A DNA stretch of 8,243 nucleotides, taken from contig JAJPZF010000277.1 in the NCBI GenBank assembly GCA_021204545.1, positions 1,846 through 10,088 on the forward strand, read 5' to 3'. The translations under genes and the position numbers were made by a program. This document shows positions 1 through 6,381 of the stretch, one piece after another. The notes below the pieces were generated by a model. That model had not been told where the DNA came from. It was given only the letters and a program-made list of their open reading frames with translations, and ran no database searches. The DNA is from Prevotellaceae bacterium. GTDB lineage: Bacteria; Bacteroidota; Bacteroidia; Bacteroidales; Bacteroidaceae. Each line of letters starts with the position of its first letter. The stretch's first letter is position 1.

Positions 1-371
1 GTGGCAAGCCCGCTCGTCTGGTAGGTTATCTTGTCGTCCTCCACAGCCTCCGAGCCGAAGTCCTCCTCAAGCAGGTGGCGAACGACGAGAGGGAAGATGT
101 GCCCCCTCACGTGCGAGTCCCCCACGTGAACCACACGCACGGGCTCTTGCTTCCGTGTGAGCTTGAGGAAGAAGGGGCGCAGCACTTGTGCCGTGTCCTC
201 TATGACGTTCTCCCCTGAGTGGCGCAAGGCAGTGGTCGCCGTTGCCTTAAGGGGGATGGTGTCGCAGGGGGCAGTGTCGTCTCCCTCGGGCGAAGGGCGT
301 TGGCTGCCCGCTGCCAGTATGCAGAGGAGCAGCGCACCTGTCAATAGTAGTGTAGTCTTAGTCCTTTTCAT
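1..371 (-). CDS. SGNH/GDSL-family secreted hydrolase, N-terminal part (runs off the left edge)
   Basis: Reading the reverse strand from an ATG at 371 gives 123 codons with no stop before the window edge, so the C-terminus is missing. The protein opens with a basic stretch (MKRTK) and a hydrophobic core (about residues 7-22), followed by AAGSQ: a plausible Sec signal peptide, without a good lipobox before Cys17. Residues 77-90 read PVRVVHVGDSHVRG. GDSH (84-87) is a block I motif of the SGNH hydrolase superfamily, with Ser86 as the predicted nucleophile. The oxyanion and Asp/His blocks would lie outside the window. The start overlaps the last 14 bases of the upstream SGNH gene in another frame, which points to co-transcription and translational coupling. 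In this superfamily such exported proteins commonly act as esterases or O-acyltransferases on polysaccharides; the actual substrate here is unknown. Family call fairly sure, function not. Confidence 0.8.
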   Translation of the reverse strand, partial: MKRTKTTLLLTGALLLCILAAGSQRPSPEGDDTAPCDTIPLKATATTALRHSGENVIEDTAQVLRPFFLKLTRKQEPVRVVHVGDSHVRGHIFPLVVRHLLEEDFGSEAVEDDKITYQTSGLA

Positions 372-1752
372 TTAGTCTCTCGTATTGTTCCTTGCCTTCC
401 TCCAAGGTGTCGAAGAGCAGCCTCGCAAGCCGCTTCCCGCCCTGGTAGTTGATGTGAGTGTAATCCCTGTTAGCCTGTCTGCGCTCCACCATCCCCACGA
501 TGCCTCCCTCCCTGAGCATAGCCTCGTAGAGGTTCCAGAAGGCCACGTGGCACTCCCTTGCCGCTGCCCTCTGCGCCTCCAAGAGGTAAAGCACACCGTC
601 TATGGTGTGCAGCTCCCCGTTGTCCTCGTCCCTCTCCTCTCGGTCTCCCACGCTCACGACGAGGACAGAGGCTTGGGGGAACGCCTCCTTAAGCTTGTCT
701 ATAGCCCTGACCAAGCCTTGGCGGTAGCCCGAGTAGTCCCTGCGCCCCGCGGAGGCCACGTTAAGCCCGTACTCGAGGACGATGAGGTCGTAGGGGCGAA
801 GCTCTTGGAAGGACGACAGGGTCTCCAAGGGTATCCTCCCCGTCTGCAAGCCGTCACTGCCCCGCACGCTGAAGTTGTCGAGCGACACTCCCCTTCTGTT
901 GTCCATAGCCACCCCGAAGAATGGTGTCTCCCTGCCGCCTTCCACGCTCCACCGCACCTGCCCTATCCTCCCCTCTGCGGTAGCGGCGCACACTCCACTG
1001 GCTGTGGTCTCGTGTCTAAGCTCGACAGGCTGCCCACCGTTGATGGTGCAGGTCAGCTCCATCGTGTCCTCTTGGGCGAGGTAGAAGATGGTTGAGAGCT
1101 CGCAGGTGTCGAGGTACGCCAAGGGTCTCTTAGAACCCTTAAGCTGGGCGAAGGCGCTGCCTTGGGTGGTGAAGTAGTCGCCCATTATGCCTTGCAGCGA
1201 CGGACGGAAGGAGGCTTCCCCGTGTCTCACGTGCCTCAGGAAGCCACTGGAGGTGAGCAAGACCGTCTGCCTGAACTGGCTCACCTCCGAGCTTACCGGC
1301 ACGAAGCCCACGCCCCCACCTCCGTACTTCCCTTGCAGTAGCTCACGGAGGTTGCCCGTGAGGATGTCTCCCTCGATGAACGAGTCACCGAAGTAAGCCA
1401 CACGCACCCTACTCCCGTCCCTCTCCGTCTGGCGAAGGGCGTCGTAGAAGCGCGGCATACCCCGAAGGGCGGAGTCAGAATAGTCCTCTATCGCCGTCAT
1501 CCCCTCGGGGAAGCTGTCGGGCAGCACGACGTGAGCCTCGGGCTTCGCCGCCACCGTGTCTTGCTCCAAGGTGTCGCTCGGCACAACAGCCCTTGGCTCT
1601 TGCCTTGGGCGGAGGTCAGCGAGCAGGTCAACCTGCCTGAGGTGATGCTCACGGGTCCACCACCGTGGCACTTGGTGCAGCCCGAGCAGTGCCGCCACCA
1701 CCAGGAGCAGCAAGGGGAAGAGGTAATATACGTGGTTCTTTCCTTCCTTCAT
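358..1752 (-). CDS. Membrane-anchored or secreted SGNH/GDSL-family hydrolase (PatB-like O-acetyltransferase or esterase candidate)
   Basis: The preferred start (ATG at 1752) gives 464 residues. An N-terminal hydrophobic segment at about residues 8-26 (YYLFPLLLLVVAALLGL) should be a signal anchor or signal peptide, followed by a charged linker. The catalytic blocks of an SGNH fold are visible: YFGDSFIEGD with Ser124 as nucleophile, EYGLN (328-332 region) as the Gly/Asn oxyanion-hole blocks, and DYTHINY with the Asp430/His433 pair. The roughly 200 residues between blocks I and III are long for a minimal GDSL esterase and probably hold an inserted beta domain, as in larger PatB-like envelope enzymes. 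The next gene on this strand starts inside its last 14 bases and encodes a second SGNH protein. The frame stays open to a GTG at 1866, and an ATG at 1779 has AGGAG 7 bases upstream, so the start is uncertain. The role as a periplasmic polysaccharide or peptidoglycan O-acyl enzyme is inference. Confidence 0.85.
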   Translation of the reverse strand: MKEGKNHVYYLFPLLLLVVAALLGLHQVPRWWTREHHLRQVDLLADLRPRQEPRAVVPSDTLEQDTVAAKPEAHVVLPDSFPEGMTAIEDYSDSALRGMPRFYDALRQTERDGSRVRVAYFGDSFIEGDILTGNLRELLQGKYGGGGVGFVPVSSEVSQFRQTVLLTSSGFLRHVRHGEASFRPSLQGIMGDYFTTQGSAFAQLKGSKRPLAYLDTCELSTIFYLAQEDTMELTCTINGGQPVELRHETTASGVCAATAEGRIGQVRWSVEGGRETPFFGVAMDNRRGVSLDNFSVRGSDGLQTGRIPLETLSSFQELRPYDLIVLEYGLNVASAGRRDYSGYRQGLVRAIDKLKEAFPQASVLVVSVGDREERDEDNGELHTIDGVLYLLEAQRAAARECHVAFWNLYEAMLREGGIVGMVERRQANRDYTHINYQGGKRLARLLFDTLEEGKEQYERLNEKD

Positions 1753-1767
1753 GACGCTGTGCGCCGC

Positions 1768-1798
1768 GAAGGTAGTCATAGACTTTCTCCTATACAAC
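1768..1798 (-). promoter_or_regulatory. Candidate Bacteroidetes-type promoter for the SGNH operon
   Basis: On the reverse strand TACCTTCG (1775 down to 1768) matches the Bacteroidetes -7 consensus TAnnTTTG at 7 of 8 positions. GTTG (1798 to 1795) lies 19 bases upstream in the -33 position. The box ends 15 bases before the ATG at 1752, similar to the 19 bases between the forward-strand box and its ATG. That parallel is why 1752 is preferred as the start. If the ATG at 1779 is used instead, this motif lies inside the coding region and must be fortuitous. Confidence 0.4.
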
Positions 1799-1842
1799 CC
1801 CAGAGGGCGTTGCGACCCCTTGGGCAGCAACGCAATAAGCTG

Positions 1843-1874
1843 CTTGCTATAATCAATTGCTTGCACTACCTTGG
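1843..1874 (+). promoter_or_regulatory. Candidate upstream promoter copy (P1) for the long fusion gene
   Basis: TTG at 1844-1846 is followed 20 bases later by TACCTTGG at 1867-1874, a 7-of-8 match to TAnnTTTG. Spacing and flanks duplicate the better promoter 87 bases downstream: the 14-mer GCTTGCACTACCTT occurs at both 1859-1872 and 1946-1959. It could be a working second promoter with a longer leader, or a decayed duplicate. Confidence 0.4.
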
Positions 1875-1881
1875 CCTACAG

Positions 1882-1911
1882 CGAAGGTAGGCTGCGCTCG
1901 GCAAACACAAG
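1882..1911 (-). promoter_or_regulatory. Weak candidate reverse-strand promoter
   Basis: On the reverse strand TACCTTCG (1889 to 1882) is preceded by CTTG (1911 to 1908) at 18 bases, slightly short of the usual spacing. It would drive the SGNH operon with a leader of about 100 bases or more. The box also forms the right arm of a 7-bp inverted repeat with the forward P1 box, so it may be an operator rather than a promoter. Confidence 0.25.
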
Positions 1912-1912
1912 C

Positions 1913-1929
1913 CGAAAGCTGCGCTTTCG
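1913..1929. repeat. Perfect 7-bp inverted repeat in the divergent control region
   Basis: CGAAAGC (1913-1919) and GCTTTCG (1923-1929) are separated by TGC. The repeat lies just upstream of the P2 -33 element and downstream of P1. It could be a regulator site, a hairpin in the P1 leader, or an attenuator of P1 transcription. No regulator is identifiable from the sequence. Confidence 0.4.
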
Positions 1930-1961
1930 CTTGCTTGTTGCTCTCGCTTGCACTACCTTTG
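1930..1961 (+). promoter_or_regulatory. Bacteroidetes-type promoter (P2) for the long fusion gene
   Basis: TACCTTTG at 1954-1961 is an exact match to the Bacteroidetes -7 element TAnnTTTG, with TTG at 1931-1933 (within CTTGC) 20 bases upstream as the -33 element. Transcription would begin a few bases after 1961, giving a leader of only about 10-15 bases before the ATG at 1981. That leader shows no Shine-Dalgarno sequence, as is usual in this phylum. Confidence 0.7.
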
Positions 1962-1980
1962 CTGACATAACAACGACACT

Positions 1981-4900
1981 ATGGCTCTGACGACGGATAG
2001 GATAGACTGCTTCTTGCCCCGAGGGGCGGTGGCGAAGGGGGAGATGGGCAAGGTACACACGCTCGAGGAGGACGTGAGCTGCACGGCGGCGCTCGAGGAG
2101 ATAGCCCTCAGGGCAAGCACTCCCTTGCTGCTGCTATGCACAAGGACTGTGAGCGTCGAGCTTGGGTACCAATCCCTAAAGAGGTGGACTGCCATTGCGG
2201 AGGACACGGGGGCACTGATGCTCTACGCCGACCACTACGAGCTCTCGCCCCAAGGGAGGACTGCCGCCCCAGTGACCGACTGGCAGCTGGGCTCCGTCCG
2301 CGACAGCTTCCGCACGGGGTCGCTCTGGCTGCTAAGGCTTGACGCTGTGAAGGAGTACCTCGCCCAAGAGAGGTTACACCGTTACCGCTACGCCGCACTG
2401 TATGACCTCAGCCTCTTCATCAGCCGCCGACGGCTGCCGCTGCACGTGAGGGAGTACCTTTACTCTGAGAGCGAGACGGACACGAGGGACAGCGGCAAGC
2501 GGCAGTTCGACTACCTCGACCCGCACAACCGCCCTGCGCAGAAGGAGATGGAGAGAGCCCTCACACGCCACCTTCGTGATATAGGGGCTTACCTCTCTCC
2601 CGGAGAGCACGAGGACATCGTGATAAGGAGTGACTGGACAGGACCTGAGGCAAGCGTCGTCATCCCCGTGCGCAACAGGGTGAGGACGATAGAGGACGCC
2701 CTGCGCAGCGCACTCGCACAGCAGGCGGACTTCAGCTTCAACGTGCTGGTGGTGGACAACCATAGCACGGACGGCACGACGGAGGTTATACGACGACTTG
2801 CAGAGGAGACGAAGGGTCGCATCGTACTCCTGCAGCCAGAGAGGGAGGACTTGGGCATAGGGGGCTGCTGGAACCTTGCCATAAACGACCCAAGGTGCGG
2901 GCAGTTCGCGGTGCAGCTTGACTCGGACGACGCCTACAGCTCCCCACAGACGCTCGCCAAGGTCGTCAGCAAGTTTCACGAGGAGAAGGCGGCGATGGTG
3001 ATTGGCTCTTACAGCCTGTGCGACTTCAGCTTCCGTCGCACTGGCTCTGCCCTCATAGACCACAACGAATGGACTGCGGACAACGGGAGGAACAACGCCC
3101 TTAGGATTAACGGGCTGGGAGCGCCGAGAGCCTTCCACGTGCCTGAGCTAAGGCAGTGGCAGTTGCCCAACACGAGCTATGGGGAGGACTACGCCATAGG
3201 GCTTGCCCTTAGCCGAAGGTACCGTATAAGCCGCATCTACGAGGAGCTTTACCTCTGCCGACGCTGGGAGGGTAACAGCGACGCTAAGCTGGACTGCGCT
3301 GCACAGAACCGCAACGATGAGTACAAGGACAGCCTGCGCACGGCGGAGATACTTGCAAGGCAGCAGCTTTGCGCGGCTCGCAACCGTAGGGCTTCGGAGG
3401 AGGAAGTAAGTGCCTTCCACGCCCATCAGCTGGAGCTCTGGGCAGAGGCAAGGCAGAGATACGACGAGCTTAAGGCGGTTGAGACGAGGGAGCTGAGCGA
3501 AGGGGACATCTCCTTCGCAGCCCAGTGGAACCCAGCCCGCATAGTAAGCACAGGGGCGGACGTCAGGAGTGAGGCTCTCGAGGCACGTCCCTGCTTCCTC
3601 TGCAAGCACAACCGCCCCGAACGGCAGATGGAACTCCCCGTCGAGAGGCACTACGACATACTGGTTAACCCCTTCCCCATCCTGCCGGGACACCTCACGA
3701 TAGCCACAAGGAGGCACCAGCCCCAAAGCATCTACACCCTCTTCCCCACGATGAGGCGGCTGGCGTGGGACTTAGGGGAGCACATCGTCTTCTACAACGG
3801 ACCGCTGTGCGGAGCCTCCCGTCCCGACCACTGCCACCTACAGGCAGCCCTTAAGGGCTCTCTGCCTATAGAGCGGGACTGGAAGATGCACGAGGCTAAC
3901 CTGCGGAAGCTATACCCTCTCACCGACGCTCAGGAGGCTGAGCTGGAGGAGGCTGGGGGAAGGCAGAGCGGCCTCTACCTGCTCTCGTCGTGGCTCTGCC
4001 CCGTATACGTCATCAAGACCTCAGGGGAGACGGCGGCGGACAGCCTCCTCTTCCGTCGCCTCTACCAAGCCCTGCCCGTCGTGGAAGGTGATATGGAGCC
4101 GAGGCTCAACGCCATATCGTGGAGGCAGCAGGGGCTTGCCGGAAGGGAGGACGAGGTCACTACGCTCATCTTCCCAAGGAAGAAGCATCGCCCCCGGTGC
4201 TACGAAGAGGTGATGGTCAGCCCAGGGGCACTGGACATGGGAGGACTCCTCATACTGCCCCGTGAGAAGGACTACCGAAGCCTTACCGCGAGCCTTGCGA
4301 GGAGCGTGATAGAGGAGGTAGCCCTCACCGAGGACGAGCTGGAGCAGGTGAACGCCGCCGTCAGTGGCTTAGAGCAGTCACCGCAAGAAGAAGAGGAAGG
4401 CAAGACCGAAGAACCCTTGGTTAAGGTTGGCATAATGACCGTGGAGCAGCTTCGGGTACGGCTCAACGGCCGCTTCCGCATCAAGGGCGAGACGATAACG
4501 GGTGAGCAGACCGTCAGGGCAGAGGAAGGAGGCATCAACTGGGAGGGTAACGTGTACAGGGAGCTGACCATACGCCCTCTCGACGAGGACGCCACCTTTA
4601 CCCTTCACGGCGTGACCATAGGGAAGGACTTCCACTGGGAACGCCGTGAGGAGCAGACCTTCCAAGGGCAGCTCTCGCTCGTGATGGAGGAGAAGAAGAT
4701 AGTGGCCATCAACGTGCTGCCCGTCGAGCGTTACCTCACAAGCGTGATAGGCAGTGAGATGAGGGACACCTGCCCCCTCGAGTTCCTCAAGGCGAGCGCC
4801 GTAATAAGCCGAAGCTGGCTCCTTGCCCAGCTGCGCAAGAGGGGGAAAGGGACAGGGCACGCCTTCTTCCAGTTCAAGCGCACGGAGACGGAGAGCGTCC

Positions 4901-5724
4901 GCTGGCACGACCGTGAGGAACACACGCTCTTCGACGTCTGCGCCGACGACCACTGCCAGCGTTACCAAGGCGTGACCCGCGCCACGGGCACTCGTGCCGA
5001 AGAGGCAGTGAGACTCACCTCGGGCGAGGTACTGACCCACAATGGCGAGCCCTGCGACGCGCGCTTCAGCAAGTGCTGCGGAGGCGTGACCAACAGCTAC
5101 CCTAACTGCTGGGAGGACGTCCAGCTCTCCTTCCTCCGCCCCGTACGTGACCTTCCGCCAAAGCAAGGGAAGCGCGCCCCGCGGCCCGACCTCTCAGGCG
5201 AGGAGGCGGCAAGGCGTTGGATACTCTCCCGCCCCGATAGCCTCTGCGACACCGCTGACGAAGGGCTGCTCAAGAGCGTGCTTAATGACTACGACCGCGA
5301 GGGCGGGGACTTCTTCCGCTGGCGTGTGGAGTACTCGCAGCAGGAGCTCAGGGACATCGTCCGTGAGAGGCTCGGGCAGGACCTGGGGGCGATACTGGAG
5401 ATACGCCCCTTAAGGAGAAGCGTGAGCGGCCATCTCGTCACGGTGCAGATAGTGGGCAGCCTTAGGGCATTCACCGTGGGAAAGGAATTGGAGATTCGGC
5501 GGACGCTCAGCAGGACTCACCTCCGCTCCAGTGCCTTCGTGGTGGACGCGGAAGACGCTGACGAACGGGGCGTCCCACGGCTCTTCGTCATCAACGGCGC
5601 GGGCTGGGGGCACGGCGTCGGCATGTGCCAGACAGGGGCGGCCGTAATGGCGTCGCGGGGCTTCTCCTATCAGGACATCCTCCGCCACTACTACGACACG
5701 GCCGCCGTCACCAAGCTTTACTGA
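1981..5724 (+). CDS. Triple fusion: GT2 glycosyltransferase - Ap4A-phosphorylase/GalT-like (DUF4922-like) - SpoIID/LytB domain protein
   Basis: This is one uninterrupted frame of 1247 codons. Residues 1-220 are unassigned but end next to a GT2 domain (about 223-440) with SVVIPVRNR, VLVVDNHSTDG (255-265), the metal-binding DSD (314-316), a catalytic-type ED (402-403) and RRW (427-429). Residues about 530-795 resemble Ap4A phosphorylases and DUF4922 proteins of the HIT/GalT superfamily: CFLC (538-541, possible zinc site), YNGPLCGASRPDHCHLQ with the HxHxQ triad at His617/His619/Gln621, and KHRP near 735-738. An acidic linker (about 800-813) leads to a SpoIID/LytB domain with SEM (Glu926, the predicted catalytic acid of SpoIID transglycosylases), CADDHC (987-992, possible zinc ligands), CCGG (1032-1035) and GWGHGVGM (1208-1215). 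No signal peptide or membrane helix is visible, although SpoIID proteins normally act outside the cytoplasm. The start is set by the promoter ending 19 bases upstream. Domain calls are firm; the combined function, perhaps cell-wall glycan turnover, is inference. Confidence 0.9.
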   Translation: MALTTDRIDCFLPRGAVAKGEMGKVHTLEEDVSCTAALEEIALRASTPLLLLCTRTVSVELGYQSLKRWTAIAEDTGALMLYADHYELSPQGRTAAPVTDWQLGSVRDSFRTGSLWLLRLDAVKEYLAQERLHRYRYAALYDLSLFISRRRLPLHVREYLYSESETDTRDSGKRQFDYLDPHNRPAQKEMERALTRHLRDIGAYLSPGEHEDIVIRSDWTGPEASVVIPVRNRVRTIEDALRSALAQQADFSFNVLVVDNHSTDGTTEVIRRLAEETKGRIVLLQPEREDLGIGGCWNLAINDPRCGQFAVQLDSDDAYSSPQTLAKVVSKFHEEKAAMVIGSYSLCDFSFRRTGSALIDHNEWTADNGRNNALRINGLGAPRAFHVPELRQWQLPNTSYGEDYAIGLALSRRYRISRIYEELYLCRRWEGNSDAKLDCAAQNRNDEYKDSLRTAEILARQQLCAARNRRASEEEVSAFHAHQLELWAEARQRYDELKAVETRELSEGDISFAAQWNPARIVSTGADVRSEALEARPCFLCKHNRPERQMELPVERHYDILVNPFPILPGHLTIATRRHQPQSIYTLFPTMRRLAWDLGEHIVFYNGPLCGASRPDHCHLQAALKGSLPIERDWKMHEANLRKLYPLTDAQEAELEEAGGRQSGLYLLSSWLCPVYVIKTSGETAADSLLFRRLYQALPVVEGDMEPRLNAISWRQQGLAGREDEVTTLIFPRKKHRPRCYEEVMVSPGALDMGGLLILPREKDYRSLTASLARSVIEEVALTEDELEQVNAAVSGLEQSPQEEEEGKTEEPLVKVGIMTVEQLRVRLNGRFRIKGETITGEQTVRAEEGGINWEGNVYRELTIRPLDEDATFTLHGVTIGKDFHWERREEQTFQGQLSLVMEEKKIVAINVLPVERYLTSVIGSEMRDTCPLEFLKASAVISRSWLLAQLRKRGKGTGHAFFQFKRTETESVRWHDREEHTLFDVCADDHCQRYQGVTRATGTRAEEAVRLTSGEVLTHNGEPCDARFSKCCGGVTNSYPNCWEDVQLSFLRPVRDLPPKQGKRAPRPDLSGEEAARRWILSRPDSLCDTADEGLLKSVLNDYDREGGDFFRWRVEYSQQELRDIVRERLGQDLGAILEIRPLRRSVSGHLVTVQIVGSLRAFTVGKELEIRRTLSRTHLRSSAFVVDAEDADERGVPRLFVINGAGWGHGVGMCQTGAAVMASRGFSYQDILRHYYDTAAVTKLY

Positions 5725-5750
5725 GCGTTTCCCCTGCACTTTCATCGTCG

Positions 5751-5865
5751 CGAAAGGGGTAATACCTCTTTGGGTAAAGGGGTATTACCTGTTTGGCGAA
5801 AGAGGTATTACCTGTTTGGCCAAAGGGGTAATACCTGTTTGGCGAAAGGGGTAATACCTCTGACG
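5751..5865. repeat. Five tandem 23-bp palindromic repeats between convergent genes
   Basis: Units begin at 5751, 5774, 5797, 5820 and 5843, with an exact 23-base period. Each centres on GGTAATACC (units 1, 4, 5) or GGTATTACC (units 2, 3) at 5758, 5781, 5804, 5827 and 5850. Where complete, the outer arms are CCAAA and TTTGG, so each unit is itself a near-perfect palindrome. The last unit loses its right arm (CTGACG), marking the array edge. There are no spacers, so this is not a CRISPR array. The period is not a multiple of three and the array sits between the stops of two convergent genes, so it is non-coding. Possible roles are a bidirectional terminator or RNA-stabilising hairpins, a protein-binding array, or the internal minisatellite of a small mobile repeat. 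From memory, Porphyromonas gingivalis has miniature elements with internal 23-bp tandem repeats; sequence relatedness is untested. Confidence 0.9.
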
Positions 5866-5889
5866 CGAAGGGTGACGTACAGAAACAGC

Positions 5890-5909
5890 GAAGCCTACGT
5901 TCAGGCTTC
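5890..5909 (-). terminator. Hairpin downstream of the HAD gene, possible terminator
   Basis: GAAGCCT (5890-5896) and AGGCTTC (5903-5909) form a perfect 7-bp stem around a 6-base loop. Read on the reverse strand it lies about 50 bases after the HAD stop and is followed by GCTGTTTCTG, only modestly T-rich. A second copy of CAGGCTTCC at 5925-5933 sits 23 bases from the first at 5902-5910. It may end reverse transcription of the zapA-rny-HAD cluster, but it is not a textbook intrinsic terminator. Confidence 0.35.
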
Positions 5910-5958
5910 CCCGAAGGATAAACGCAGGCTTCCGAGTGTGTGGCGTATCGGCGCCATG

Positions 5959-6381
5959 TCAGGGCTTCCACCAGTGCTTCCGCCGCTTGCGTATGCCCTC
6001 CGCCCCGAGCCTCTCGACGAGGACCTCCTCGACAGTCTTACGCTCCGCTATCATCTTGTATATCACCCCCCAGTCGGGCAGCCCGCCGAGGTTGCGGTCG
6101 TCTATGAAGAGGTCCACCCGGAGCTTGCGGCTATAGTGCCTGCTCTCGTCCGGCTGCTCGCCGGGGAAGTTGCTGTTGACGGCGTAGAACTCCAGCCCAC
6201 GTTTGCGGCACCAGTCAACGGCTTCCTCCAGGAGCTCCCCTTCTCTGACGGTCCAGAGCAACAAGTGATGTCCCTCCTCGGCCAGCCTGCGCAGCGTGTC
6301 GACGGCGAAGGGTATCTCCCGTCCTATCTCAGGGTAAGCCTCACGGACGATCGTCCCGTCGAAGTCTACGGCGATGGTCAT
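5959..6381 (-). CDS. Small capless HAD-superfamily hydrolase (BT0820-like)
   Basis: The 140-residue protein carries the HAD motifs in order: DFDGT (6-10) with the nucleophile Asp6 and acid/base Asp8, LLLWT with Thr44, Lys86 as the likely motif III lysine, and DLFIDDRN with Asp94/Asp95 for magnesium binding. It is too short for a cap domain, so it should be a cytoplasmic C0-type phosphatase. The overall pattern resembles the B. thetaiotaomicron BT0820 type known from structural work; the natural substrate is unknown to me. The ATG overlaps the rny stop as ATGA, so translation is almost certainly coupled to RNase Y. The basic, tryptophan-containing tail ([10 protein letters not shown]) is a visible peculiarity and could bind nucleic acid or membrane. 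A nucleotide or nucleic-acid-end phosphatase is an attractive guess from the coupling, but only a guess. Confidence 0.88.
   Translation of the reverse strand: MTIAVDFDGTIVREAYPEIGREIPFAVDTLRRLAEEGHHLLLWTVREGELLEEAVDWCRKRGLEFYAVNSNFPGEQPDESRHYSRKLRVDLFIDDRNLGGLPDWGVIYKMIAERKTVEEVLVERLGAEGIRKRRKHWWKP

Noticed and set aside
385..1095. Forward open frame antisense to the SGNH gene
   Set aside because: No recognisable motifs or start context, and the reverse strand has the SGNH catalytic blocks and signal anchor.
1848..1853. TATAAT as an E. coli-type -10 element
   Set aside because: No -35 partner at suitable spacing, and the organism's promoters appear to use TAnnTTTG.
1876..2058. Short reverse open frames over the divergent promoter region (also 1953-2207)
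   Set aside because: They overlap the promoter and the start of the fusion gene and show no family features.
2374..3138. Reverse-strand open frames inside the fusion gene (also 3148-3726, 4378-5166)
   Set aside because: They are stop-poor shadows caused by GC-rich codons; the forward frame carries clear enzyme motifs over the same bases.
5751..5865. CRISPR array
   Set aside because: The 23-bp units abut directly with no unique spacers, and no cas gene is present.
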